Assembly: GCA_013350335.1 (NCBI GenBank) | Contig: CM023535.1 | Coordinates: 37,136,069 to 37,200,068, forward strand | DNA: 64,000 nucleotides | Reading direction: 5' to 3' | Origin: Chimonanthus salicifolius | Lineage: Eukaryota > Streptophyta > Magnoliopsida > Laurales > Calycanthaceae | In this document: piece by piece, positions 23,375 through 34,682 of the stretch | Numbering within the stretch: position 1 is the first letter of the stretch | Layout: each line of letters begins with the position of its first letter | The notes under the pieces: generated by a model | Databases searched by the model: none | Seen by the model: the letters and a program-made list of their open reading frames with translations, nothing else | What the model was told of the DNA's origin: nothing | Translations under genes and position numbers: made by a program

Positions 23375-24013
23375 TTATATTGGACTCATCTTTAATCCTT
23401 TACTTTGAAATCCAATAGTTGCACAATTAAGAACATCATCATCATAAGCATCAATTGTGATATTGGGAAAGCAGTTAAAATAAACAGGTCCATGACAGAG
23501 ACTTGATTCGATCATAGCATAAAGAGAATCATCAAACTCATCATGTCTCTGATCTCGCACATAAGTACACACTGAAACATTTAATCCTAATCGAAACAGT
23601 GGTTTGATTCCTACCTGAATTAATCCTATGTGCAGGTAGTTGTATTTGGTTCTGATTTGTTCAATAATTCTTCTATCAAGAACTTTAATTGTCTGTTTTC
23701 CTCCAGAGAAAGAAACAGTTTTTTCAACAGTTTTTATGTGGTAATCATTTTGTTCTTCAAACGTGCCATTACTATATATTTCTGTTATAGGCAAGGCTGG
23801 CAACTTCCAGTTGGATATTACTTGGTCAAAATTTTCATATATCATTTCTTTTGAATTTTTTGTTTTTTCTAAATTTTCTTTTTCTAAGCTATTACGGGTA
23901 AAACTGGTTAAAGCAGACTGGTAGGATGAAGAAGACGAATAAGATCTATTAGAAGGATACTGAAATGATTTAAACAAATTCTTAAAAAGTTTTGTTTTTC
24001 CCGAATTTTCCAT
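23375..24013 (-). pseudogene. Movement-protein fragment, 5' end of viral ORF1 (212 codons)
   Basis: Open from ATG at 24013, 212 codons. It has a Ser-rich N-terminus, then a core matching the other copies in this window (GGKQTIKVLDRRIIEQIRTK; YVRDQRHDEFDDS; PVYFNCFPNITID). Position at the start of the polyprotein, and overall character, fit the 30K-superfamily movement protein of caulimovirids, which helps virus move through plasmodesmata. Unlike copies B and C it has no stop at codon 19, so this stretch is the least damaged N-terminus here. Translation ends three residues past a deletion joint, where the sequence leaps to ORF2. The rest of ORF1 is gone, so it is a fragment and not a working gene. 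Confidence 0.75.
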
Positions 24014-24494
24014 CTTTGTAGCTCGTAAGAAACAAGAAGAGTTCTATCAACGATTTACAGCCCTTGATGCCTGATCACGGCCTGAAGCGGGACTTACAAC
24101 GCGACCACAGTCTTAAGAAGATAAACGAGGCACAAAAGTGGAGAATAAGAAGGAAAATAAAAACTCTAAAGAGAATTGAATAGATCAACTTGGCTAAAAA
24201 GCTTCAGATCCTGGATAATAGATTTAATTCATCTAAATCCCCTTTTTTTTTTTATAGCACAGATTTAAATACGAGATAATAATTCTAGCAAAAGAAACAA
24301 CATGATTATATAATAACAAGCATATAATATCAAACTTATAAAAACTTAATTACTTATAGAAGATTGTACAGGACTTCAAACTTTAGCACACTCAAACTTC
24401 AAGCTCACACCCACACTCACACTTAGACTATGAGCTATATATATTTTATTTTTTATAAATTTTTGATCGATGATCACAAATGGAAACACCAGCT

Positions 24495-24503
24495 CCTTAA
24501 ATA
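24495..24503 (-). promoter_or_regulatory. Viral TATA box, copy A (TATTTAAGG)
   Basis: On -, CCATCTATTTAAGGAGCTGG occupies the same place as TATATAAGG in copies B and C, about 480 bp upstream of the ORF1 ATG. It is one base off the better boxes. Inference from position and sequence. Confidence 0.55.
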
Positions 24504-24719
24504 GATGGAGCATACACAAAAGAGCACACTCTCATCCGACCATGAGAGGACCTCAAACCAAATGAAATAGAAAAAGGGATGGCTACCGACACAAGCCTCC
24601 AAACTAACTTTACAAAAAGAGATTCCTTCTTTAGGCTAAGGTACATTAGGTGGAGCTTCTTTTTGCCAGATGGAATGCACAAGAAACAACTTTAACATAC
24701 CCCAACCAAAGGTACAAAA

Positions 24720-25440
24720 TAACTTTATCTACTTTTGATAGAAAGATGACATATGGCAGCTTAACAATATCTTTTTCATAACATGAAGCAGCCCCCCCAC
24801 CAAGAAGAACAACTCTATGGCAATATAACTTTTGCTCACCGGACAAGATCTAAGAATATAACTTTTGACTAGATTGAATGCCAACTTTTCTTCAAATCTA
24901 GACAAGATATTATGTATTTTCTTCATAGCAATGATAACAACCAACACCATCAAATGAATTGATGGGATAGTCATCATCATCTAGTAACTTTTCTTCTTTC
25001 AATGAAGACCTTTTCTTCTCAGCATAACAACACCTACACTTATACCATTCTTTTCAACATGACATCTAGCACCTTTTCTTCTTTGGTATCAGAGCTAGTG
25101 GAATCATCTCTTTTTGGTGGGGGTATAGCTAGATGTTGTTGGTGTTTGAAGAAAAGTAGTCTTCATTCAAAGAAGAAAAGGTGCTAGATGTCATGTTGAA
25201 AAGAATGGTATAAGTGTAGGTGTCATGCTGAGAAGAAAAGGTGTCTTCATTTAAAAAAGAAAAGATGCTTGTTAGTGGTAAATGTCCCATCCTCTAATGA
25301 TGGTGTTGGTGAATATCTTGTCTTGATTCGAAGAAGAAAAGTAGGCATATAATCTAGTCAAAATGAAGTCATGGTGCTGCCAAGATATTGTTAAGCTGCC
25401 ATATGTCATCTTCCTAACAAAAGTAGATAAAGTTGTTTTC
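24720..25440. repeat. Large imperfect inverted repeat around a head-to-head viral junction
   Basis: The arm at about 25000-25083 (CTTTTCTTCTCAGCAT ... ACATCTAGCACCTTTTCTTC) is the reverse complement of about 25168-25252. The outer arm 24720-24773 (ACTTTATCTACTTTTG ... CATATGGCAGCTTAACAATA) is the reverse complement of about 25386-25440. The centre, 25084-25167, holds a primer-binding site. The structure fits two viral upstream regions fused end to end in opposite orientation, with part of the right arm lost. Confidence 0.85.
25084..25095 (+). promoter_or_regulatory. tRNA-Met primer-binding site (exact), copy A
   Basis: TGGTATCAGAGC, the standard plant initiator tRNA-Met primer site used by caulimovirids and many LTR elements. 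The following bases (GCTAGTGGAATCATCTC, then GGTGGGGGTAT) match those after the variant site at 41467-41456, so this is the viral site. Its strand is opposite to the coding remnants of locus A. Confidence 0.8.
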
Positions 25441-25479
25441 TAAGATTAGAATTTTGATTTCACTATTTAGATTTATTTT
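25438..25479 (+). repeat. Short fragment of the 0.88-kb AT-rich satellite
   Basis: TTCTAAGATTAGAATTTTGATTT...TTTAGATTTATTTT closely matches a piece of each satellite monomer at 50840-56359 (for example about 54990-55027). It sits between viral DNA and telomere-like DNA. Confidence 0.75.
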
Positions 25480-26819
25480 GGGGTTTAGGGTTTAGGGTTT
25501 ATGGTTTTAGGGTTTTAGGAATTTAGTTTTAGGTTTTAGGGTTTTAGTGTTTTAGGGGTTTAGGGTTTTAGGGTTTAGGGTTTGGGGTTTTAGGGGTTTC
25601 AGGGCTTAGGGTTCTAGCATTTAGGGTTTAGGGTTTAGGGTTTAGAGTTTAGGGTTTTTCAGTTTTTGCATTTTAGGGTTTTTGGGTTAAAGGTTTAGGA
25701 TTTTAGGGTTTTGGGTTTTAGGGTTTAAATATTAGGGTTTAGTGTTTAGGATTTTAGGGTTTTAGGGGTTTAGGGTTTTAGGGGTTCAGGGTTTAGGGTT
25801 CAGGGTTTAGGGTTTAGGATTTAGGGTTTAGGGTTTCGGTTTTAGGGTCTAGGGTTTTAGGTTTTTAGGGTTTTAGTGGTTTAGGGTTTTAGGATTTTAG
25901 GGTTTAGGGTTTAGGGTTTACAGTTTAGGGTTTAGGGTTTTGGGTTTAGGTATTTAGGAGTTTTAGGCGTTTAGGGTTTAGGGTTTAGGTGTTTAGGGTT
26001 TAGGGTTTTAGGGTTTTAGGGTTTTAGGGTTTTAGGCTTTAGGGTTGTAGGGTTTTAGGTGTTTAGGGTTTAGGATTTAGTGCTGAGGGTTTTAGGGTTT
26101 TAGGGGTTTAGGGTTTAGAGTTTAGGGTTTAGGGTTTAGAGTTTAGTGTAAAGGGTTCTAAGCTTTTAGGGTTTACGGTAGGGTTTTAGGGTTTTAGGGT
26201 TTAGGGCTTAGGTTTTAAGGGATTTAGGTTTCTACGGTTTTAGGGGTTTAGGGTTTAGGGTTTTAGGGTTTTAAGGTTTTAGAGGTTTAGGGTTTAGGTT
26301 TTAGTGTTTAGGGTTTAGGGTTTATGATTTAGGATTTAGGGTTTAGGGTCTTATGTTAGGGTTTAGGGTTTAGGATTTTAGGTCTTAATGGTTTTTGGGT
26401 TTAGGGTTTAGGGTTTAGGGTTTAGGGTTTTAGGGTCTTAGTGTTTTAGGTTTTAGGATTTTAGGGTTTTAGGGGTATAGGGTTTTAGGGTTTGGGGTTT
26501 TAGGGTTTAGGGTTTTAGGGTTTTAGGGTTTTAGGGTTTTACGGATAAGGGTTTAGGGATTAGGGTTTAGGGTTTAGTGTTTAGGGTCTCGGGTTAAGGG
26601 TTTTGGGGTAGGGTTTGAGGGTTTAGGGTTTTAGGGTTTTAGGGTTTATGGTTTAGGGGTTTAGGGTTTTAGGGTTATAGGGTTTTTGTGATTTTGGCTT
26701 TAAGGTTTAGGGTTTAGGGTTTTATGTTTTAGGGTTTTAGGGGTTTAGGGTTTAGGTTTCAGGGTTTTGGGTTTAGGGTTTAGGTTTTAGGGTTTAGGGT
26801 TTAGGGTTTTAGTGCTTTA

Positions 26820-27020
26820 GGGTTTACTGTTTAGGGTTTACATTTTAGGGTTTCGGGTTTAGCGTTTTAGGGTTTAGGTAGGGTTTTAGGGTTTAGGGTT
26901 TAGGGTTTTGAGGTTTTAGGGTTTACTGTTTAGGGTTTACATTTTAGGGTTTCGGGTTTAGCGTTTTAGGGTTTAGGTAGGGTTTTAGGGTTTAGGGTTT
27001 AGGGTTTTGAGGTTTTAGGG
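26820..27020 (+). repeat. 99-bp tandem duplication in telomere-like DNA
   Basis: GGGTTTACTGTTTAGGG starts at 26820 and again at 26919; the next matching start (GGGTTTACG) is at 27018. The two full units are almost identical, including GGGTTTCGGGTTTAGCG and TTTAGGTAGGG. Confidence 0.85.
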
Positions 27021-29439
27021 TTTACGTTTTAAGGTTTTAGGGTTTAGGGTTTAGGGTTTTGAGGTTTTAGGGTTTTAGGGTTTACGTTTTAGGGTTTTAG
27101 GGTTTGGGAGTTTAGGGTTTTAGGGTTATAGGGTTTTGGTATTTTGGCTTAAGGGTTTAGGGCTTAGGGTTTAGGGTCTTAGGGGTTTAGAGTTTAGGGC
27201 TTAGGGTTTAGGGTTTTAGGGTTTTTGGGGTTTAGGGTTTAGGGTTTAGGGTTTAGGTTTTAGGGATTAGGATAGGGTTGGTTTTAGGGTTTTAGGGTTT
27301 TAGGGTTCTAGGTTTAAGGTTTTAGGGTTTTAGGGGTTTAGTGGTTAGAGTTTAGGGTTTTAGGGTTTTCGGAGTTTAGGGTTTAGGGTTTTAAGGTTTC
27401 AGTGTTTTAGGGTTTAAAGTAGTTTTTAGGGTTTTAGGGTTTTAGCGTTTTAGGGTTTTAGGGTTTAGGGTTTAGGTTTTAGGGTTTAGGATTTAAGGTT
27501 TCGGGTTTAAGGTTTTAGGGTTTAGGGTAGGGTTTTAGGGTCTAAGGTTTAGGGTTTTAGGGTTTTAGGATTTTGGCTTTAGTGTTTAGGGTTTAGGATT
27601 TAGTGTTTAGGGTTTTAGGGTTTAGGGTTTTAGGGTTTTAGGGTTTAGGGTTTAGGGTTTACGTTTTAGGGTTTCGGGTTTAAGGTTTTAGGGTTTAGGG
27701 TAGGGTTTGCGGGTTTTGGGTATGGTTTTAGGGTTTAGGGTAGGGTTTTAGGGTTTTGGGTTTAGGGTTTTGGGGTTTAGGGTTTTAGGGTTATAGGGTT
27801 TTAGTGATTTTGGTTTAAGGGTTTAGGATTTTGTGGTTTTGGGGGTTTTAGGTTTAGGGTTTTGGGGTTTAGGTTTAAGGGTTTAGGTTTTAGGGGGTTT
27901 AGGGTTTAGGGTTTAGGGTTTTGGTTTAGGGTTTTAGGGTTTTAGTGTTTTAGGTTTTGGGCTTTGAGGTTTTAGGGGTTTAGTGTTTGGGGTTTAGGGT
28001 TAAGGATTTTAAGGTTTTAGGGGTTTAGTGTTTGGGGTTTAGTGTTTAGGGTTTAGGGCTTAGCGTTTCAAGGTTTAAGGGTTTTAGCGTTTAGTGTAGT
28101 TTTTAGGGTTTTAGAATTTTTTGGTTTTAGGTTTAGGTTTAGGGTTTAGGTTTTAGGGTTTAGGGTTTAGGGTTTCGGTTTAAGGTTTTAGGGTTTAGGG
28201 TTTTAGGATTTTAGGATTTTAGGGTTTAGGTTTTAGTGTTTTTGGATTTAGGGCTTAGGGGTTTAGGGTTATAGGGTTTTATCAATTTTGGCTTGAGGGT
28301 GTAGGGTTTAGGGTTTAGGGTTTTAGGGGTTTAGGGGTTTAGGGTTTAGGGTGTAGGGTTTAGGGATTAGGTTTTAGGGTTTAGGGTTTTAGGGTTTTTG
28401 GGGTTTAGGGTTTAGGTTTGAGGTTTTACAGATTTAGGGTTTTACGGTTTAGGGTTTAGGTTAAGTATTATGGTCCAGAGTTTTAGGGTTTAGGGTTTAA
28501 TGGTTTTATGGGTTTAGGGTTTTTGGGTTTAGGGTTTTAGGGTTTAGGGTTTTAGGGTTTAGGGTTTAGGGTTAAGGATTATGGTTTAGAGTTTTAGGGT
28601 TTTAGGGGTCTAGGGTAATAGTGGTTTAGGGTTTATGGTTTACGGTTTAATGGTATTATAGGTTTAGGGTTTTTGGGTTTAAGGTTTTACGGTTTAGGGT
28701 TTAGGGTTAAGGATTATGGTTTAGAGTTTTAGGGTTTAGGGTTTAATGGTTTTACGGGTATAGGGTTTTTGGGTTTAGGGTTTTAGGGTTTAGGGGGTTT
28801 AGGGTTTAGGGTTTAGGGTTTTTGGTTTTAGAGTTTTAGGGTTTAGGGTTTAGTGTTTTACGGTTTTAGGGTTTTAGGGTTTTGGGGTTTAGGGTTTTAG
28901 GATTTACGATTTTAGCGTTTAGGGTTTTAGGATTTAGGGTTTAGGATATTAGGGTTGGAGGGTTAAGGGTTTTATGGTTAAGGGTATTTGGTTTTGAGGG
29001 TTTCAGGGTTTAGGCTTTTTGGGTTTTTGGGTCTTGGGTTTAAAGTTGTAGGGTTTAGAGTTTTAGGTTTTTAGCGTTTTAGTGGTTTAGGGTTTTGGAT
29101 TTAGGGTTAACGGTTTTAGTGTATTAGGGTTTAGGGTTTTGGGTTTTGGGTTTTAGGGATTTAGGGTTTAGGGTTTTACGGTTTTAGGGTTTAGGGTTTT
29201 ACGGTTTAGGGTTTTGGGTTTTAGGGGTTAAGGGTTAAGTGTTTAGGGTTTTGGGTTTTAGGGGTTTAGGGTTTTAGGTTTAAGGTTTAGGGTTTAGGGT
29301 TTAGGTTAATGGGTTTAGGGTTTTACGGTTTGGAGTTTAGGGGTTAGGGTTTAGAGTTTTAGGTTTTTTGGTTTTAGGGTTTTAGGTTTTAGGGTTTTAC
29401 GAATTTAGGGTTTTAGGGTTTTTGATTTTAGAGTTTAGG

Positions 29440-32030
29440 ATTTAAGATATTAAGCTTAGAGGGTTAAGGGTTTTAGGGTTAAGGGTAATAGGGTTTGAGG
29501 GTTTTAGGGTTTAAGGTTTTTGGGTCTTAGGTTTAAAGTTTTAGGGCTTATGGGTTTAGGGATTTAGGGTTTTAGGGTTTTAGAGGTATTGGGTTTTAGG
29601 GTTTAGGGTTTACGGTTTTGGGTTTAGGATTTAGGGTTTTAGTGTTTAGGCTTTAGGGTTTTAGGGGTATTGGGTTTAGGGTTTAGGGTTTTAGGGCTTT
29701 CGGGGTATTGGGTTTTAGGGTTTAGGGTTTACGGTTTTGGGTTTAGGGTTTAGGGTAAAAGGGATTTAGGGTTTTAAGTGTTTAGGGTTTAGGGTTTTAG
29801 GGGTTTAGGGGTATTGGGTTTAAGGTTTAGGGTTTTAGTGCTTAGGGTTTAGGGTTTTAGGGTTTTAGGGGTATTGGGTTTAGGGTTTAGTGTTTTAGGG
29901 TTTTCGGGGTATTGGGTTTTAGCGTTTAGGGTTTAGGGTTTTGGGTTAAGGGTTTAGGGTTAAAGGGATTTAGGGTTTTAGTGTTTAGGGTTTAGGGTTT
30001 GGGTTTAGGGTTTGGGTTTTTAGGTTTAGAGTTTTATGTTTTTAGCGTTTTAGTGGTTTAGGGTTAAGGATTTAGGGTTAATGGTTTTAGGGCTTTAGGG
30101 TTTTGGATTTTAGTTATTTAGGGTTTAGGGTTTAGGGTTTTAGGGTTTAGGGTTTTATGGTAAAGGGTTTAGGGTTTTACGGTTTAGGGTTTAGGTTAAT
30201 GGGTTTAGGGTTTTATGGTTTATGGTTTAGGGTTGAGGGTTTAGGGTTTAGAGTTTTAGGGTTTAGGGTTTAGCGTTTTTGATTTTAGGGTTTTATGGTT
30301 TTAGGGTTTTAGGTTTGAGGGTTTTACGTTTTTGGATTTTACGGTTTTAGGATTTAGGATTTAGGGTTTAGGGTTTAGAGTTTTAGGGTTTGGGGTTGAG
30401 GGTTTTACGATTTTTGGGTTTAGGGTTTTAAAGTTTTAGGGTTTTTGGGTTTGTGGTTTTATGGTTTTAGGGTTTAGGGTTTTAGGGTTTCGGGGTTTAG
30501 GGTTTTAGGCTTTTAGGGTTTACGGTTTTATGGTTTACGGTTTTAGGTTTTAGTGTTTACGATATTAGGGTTAGAGGGTTAAGGGTTTTAGGGTTAAGGG
30601 TATTAGGGTTTGAGGGTTTTAGGGTTTAAGGTTTTTGGATCTTGGTTTAAAGCTTTAGGGTTATGGGTTTAGTGGTTTAGGGTTTTAGAGTTTTAGGGGT
30701 ATTGGGTTTTAGGGTTTGGGGTTTACGGTTTTGGGTTTAGGGTTTAGGTTAAAAGGGATTTAGGGTTTTAGTGTTTAGGGTTTAGGGTTTTAGGGTTTTA
30801 GGGGTATTGGGTTTAGGGTTTAGGGTTTTAGGGTTTTCGGAGTATTGGGTTTTAGGGTTTAGGGTTTACGGTTTTAGGGTTTAGGGTTTAGGGTAAAAGG
30901 GATTTAGGGTTTTAAGTGTTTAGGGTTTAGGGTTTTAGGGGTTTAGGGGTATTGGGTTTAAGGTTTAGGGTTTTAGTGTTTAGGGTTTAGGGTTTTAGGG
31001 TTTTAGGGGTATTGGGTTTAGGGTTTAGGGTTTTAGGGTTTTCGGGGTATTGGGTTTTAGCGTTTAGGGTTTAGGGTTTTGGGTTAAGGGTTTAGGGTTA
31101 AAGGGATTTAGGGTTTTAGTGTTTAGGGTTTAGGGTTTGGGTTTAGGGTTTGGGTTTTTAGGTTTAGAGTTTTATGTTTTTAGCGTTTTAGTGGTTTAGG
31201 GTTAAGGATTTAGGGTTAATGGTTTTAGGGCTTTAGGGTTTTGGATTTTAGTTATTTAGGGTTTAGGGTTTAGGGTTTTAGGGTTTAGGGTTTTATGGTA
31301 AAGGGTTTAGGGTTTTACGGTTTAGGGTTTAGGTTAATGGGTTTAGGGTTTTATGGTTTATGGTTTAGGGTTGAGGGTTTAGGGTTTAGAGTTTTAGGGT
31401 TTAGGGTTTAGCGTTTTTGATTTTAGGGTTTTAGGGTTTAGGGTTTTAGGGTTTTAGGGTTTTAGGTTTGAGGGTTTTACGTTTTTGGATTTTACGGTTT
31501 TAGGATTTAGGATTTAGGGTTTAGGGTTTAGAGTTTTAGGGTTTGGGGTTGAGGGTTTTACGATTTTTGGGTTTAGGGTTTTAAAGTTTTAGGGTTTTTG
31601 GGTTTGTGGTTTTATGGTTTTAGGGTTTCGGGGTTTAGGGTTTCAGGCTTTTAGGGTTTACGGTTTTATGGTTTACGGTTTTAGGTTTTAGTGTTTACGA
31701 TATTAGGGTTAGAGGGTTAAGGGTTTTAGGGTTAAGGGTATTAGGGTTTGAGGGTTTTAGGGTTTAAGGTTTTTGGGTCTTGGTCTAAAGTTTTAGGGTT
31801 TATGGGTTTAGTGGTTTAGGGTTTTAGAGTTTTAGGGGTATTGGGTTTTAGGGTTTGGGATTTACGGTTTTGGGTTTAGGGTTTAGGTTAAAAGGGATTT
31901 AAGGTTTTAGTGTTTAGGGTTTAGGGTTTTAGGGTTTTAGGGGTATTGGGTTTAGGGTTTAGGGTTTTCGGGGTATTGGGTTTGAACGTTTAGGGTTTAG
32001 GGTTTTCAGTTTAGGGTCTAGGTTTAAAGG
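29440..32030 (+). repeat. 1138-bp higher-order tandem repeat in telomere-like DNA
   Basis: GTAAAAGGGATTTAGGGTTT starts at 29755 and 30893 (spacing 1138), followed by hundreds of nearly identical bases (for example TATTGGGTTTTAGCG, TTGGATTTTAGTTATTTAGGG, GGTTAATGGGTTTAGGG). The phrase ATATTAGGGTTAGAGGGTTAAGGG recurs near 30568 and 31707, with a diverged form near 29450. About 2.3 copies are present. High identity amid otherwise diverged text points to a recent duplication. Confidence 0.85.
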
Positions 32031-34682
32031 GATTTAGGGTTTTAGGGTTTACGGTTTTTGGGTTTAGGGTTTAGGGTTTTAGGGTTTAGAGTGGGGTTTT
32101 AGCGGTTAAGGGTTAAGGGCTTAGGGTTTTGGGTTTTAGGGGTTTAGGGTTTAGGTTAATGGGCTTAGTGATTTACGTTTTAGGGTTTAGGGTTTAGGGT
32201 TTAGAGTTTTAGGATTTTTGGATTTAGGGTTTTAGGGTTTAGGGTTAGGGTTTTAGGGTTTTTGGGTTATAGGGTGTAAGGGCTTTTGGGTTTAGGGGTT
32301 TAAGGGTTTAGGGTTTAGGGTTTAGGGTTTAGGGTTTAGTGTTTTACGGTTTTATAGTTTTAGGGATTTAGGGTTTAGGGTTTAGGGTTTAAGGTTTACG
32401 GTTTAGGGTTTTGGGTTTAATTTTAGCGTTTAGGGTTTTAGGGCTTTAGGATTTTAACATTTAGGGTTTAGGGTTTAGGGTTTTAGGGTTTTAGGGTTTA
32501 GGTTAATGGGTTTAGCGTTTTACGGTTTAGGGTTTAGGGTTTAGGGTTTAGAGTTTTAGGGTTTTTGGTTTTAGGGTTTTAGGGTTTAGGGTTTAGTGTT
32601 TAGGTTTTTGGTTTAGGGTTTTACGGTTTTACGGTTTTACGGTTTAGAGTTTTGGGTTTTAAGGTTTTTGGGATTTAGGTTTTAGGATTTAGGGTTTAGG
32701 GTTTTAGGGTTTTAGGGTTTAGGGTTTAGGGTTTAGGGTATAAGATTTAGGGTTTGGGGTTTAGGGTTTTGGCTTTTAGGGTTTTAGGGTCTAGGGTTTA
32801 GAGTTTTAGGGTTTTATGGTTATAGGATTTTAGGGTTAGGGTTTTAGGGTTTTAGGGTTTATTGTTTAGGGTTTAGAGTTTAGGGTTTTAGGATTTTAGG
32901 TTTTAGGGTTTAGGGCTTTTGGGTTTTAGGATTTTAGTGTTTTAGGGTTTTGGGTTTAGGTTTTAGGGTTTAGGGTTTAAGGTTTAGGGTTTTAGGGTTT
33001 AGGGTTTAGGTTTTAGGTTTTTAGGGTTTTACGATTTAGGGTAGATATTTATGGTTTAGGATTTATGGTTTTCGGGTTTAGCGTTTAGGGTTTTAGGGGT
33101 TTAGGGTTTATGGTTTTAGTGTTTAGAGTTTTAGGGTTTAAGAGTTTAAGGTTTAGTGTTTAGGGTTTTGGGTTTTAAGTTTTAGGGGTTCAGTGTTTTA
33201 GGGGTTTAGTATTTAGGGTTTAGGTTTTAGGCTTTAGGATTTTAGGTTTTTAAGGTTTTAGTGGTTTACAGTTTAGGATTTAGGGTTTAGGGTTTTAGGG
33301 TTTTAGGATTAATTGTTTTAGGGTTTTAGGGTTGTAGGGTTTTAGGGGTTTAGGGGTTAGGGTTTTAGGGTTTCGGATATTAGGGTTTAGTGTTGTAGGG
33401 TTTGGTGTTTATGGTTTAAGGTTTAGGGTTTAGAGTTTTGGGCTTAGGGTTTTGGGGTTTTTGGGGTTTAAGGTTTAGGGATTAGCGTTTGGGGTTTAGA
33501 GTTTAGGGCTTAGGGTTTTAGGGTTTTAGGGTTTTAGTGTTTTTGCGTTTAGGGTTTAGGGTTTTAGGGTTTAGAGTTTAGGATTTAAGAGTTTAGGGTT
33601 TAGTGTTTAGGGTTTAGGGTTCTAGAGGTTTAGGGTTTCGAGTTTTAGGGGTTCAGTGTTTTAGGGGTTTAGGGTTTAGGGTTTAGGTTTTAAGCTATAG
33701 GGTTTTAGGGTTTTACGATTTAGGATTTAGTGTTTAGGGTTTTAGGGTTTTAGGGTTTAGGGTTTTAAGGGTTTAGTATTTTAGGGTTTTAGGGGTTTAG
33801 GGTTTTAGGGTTTAGGGTTTTAGTGTTTAGGATTTTAGGATTTTAGGGTTTAGGGTTTTAGGGTTTAGGGTTTATGGTTTAGGGTTTAGTGTTTAGAGTT
33901 TATGGCTTAGGGTATTAGGGTTTAGGGTTTAGGGTTTAGAGTTTAGGGCTGACAGTTTTAGGGTTTTAGGGTTTTTGGGTTTAGGGTTTAGGGTTTAGGG
34001 TTTTAGGGTTTTTGGGTTTAGGGTTTAGGGTTTAGGGTTTATGGTTTTAGGGTTTAGGGTTGGGTTCTAGGGTTTTGGGTTTTGGGTTTTAGGATTTTAG
34101 GGTTTAGGTTTTATGATATAGGTTTAGGGTTTTAGGGTTTAATGGTTTTAGGGTTTAGATGTTTAGGGTTTTAGGGTTTAGGATTTTAGGATTTTGGGTT
34201 TTAGGGTTTTAGGGGTTTAGGGTTTTAGGGTATAGGTTTACGGTTTTAGGGTTTGGGTTTTAGGTGTTTGGGGTTTTACGGTTGGGGTTTTAGGGGTTTG
34301 GGGTTTTAGGGTTTAGGGTTTTAGGGTTTTAGCGTTTTTGGGGTATAGGGTTGGTTTAGGGTCTACGGTTTTATGGTTTTAGGGTTTTAGCGTTTATGGT
34401 TTTTGGCTTAGGGTTTAGTGTTTTAGGGCTTAGGGTATTAGGTTTAGGGTTTTAGCATTTTATGGTTTTGGGGCTTTAGGGTTTAGGGTTTAATGTTTAT
34501 ATTTTAGGGTTTAGGGTCTAGGGTCTAGGGTTGTAGGTTTTTGGGTAGGGTTTTACAGTTTAGGTTTGAAGGTTTTAAAGTTTTAGGGTTTAAGTTTTAG
34601 GGTTTTAGGGTTATAGGGTTTTTGGCTTTTTGGCTTTAGAGTTTTTGTGTTTTAGGGTTTTAGCGGCTTAGGGTTTAGGGAG

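Larger units (their letters stand above)
22528..25440 (-). mobile_element. Endogenous pararetrovirus locus A (deleted, inverted junction)
   Basis: Virus-derived DNA of the Caulimoviridae type. Reading along -, it has an upstream region and promoter (25083-24495), leader, ORF1 start with a movement-protein fragment (24013-23375), then a jump straight into the C-terminal part of ORF2 (23374-22557). Coat protein, protease, RT and RNase H are absent. At its right end a short + strand piece of the same upstream region (25084-25440) starts with a tRNA-Met primer site, so two viral ends meet head to head. A satellite fragment and telomere-like DNA follow. It is a non-functional relic. Confidence 0.85.
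25480..34682 (+). repeat. Degenerate telomere-like tract IV
   Basis: Heptamer and octamer variants, G-rich on +, no genes. It contains a 99-bp tandem repeat (26820-27020) and a higher-order unit of 1138 bp (about 29440-32030). The last 700 bp or so match tract III and lead into the second minisatellite array. Confidence 0.95.

Noticed and set aside
24497..25187. Short ORFs on both strands in the viral upstream region of locus A
   Set aside because: They cross the inverted junction and are not conserved in copies B and C.
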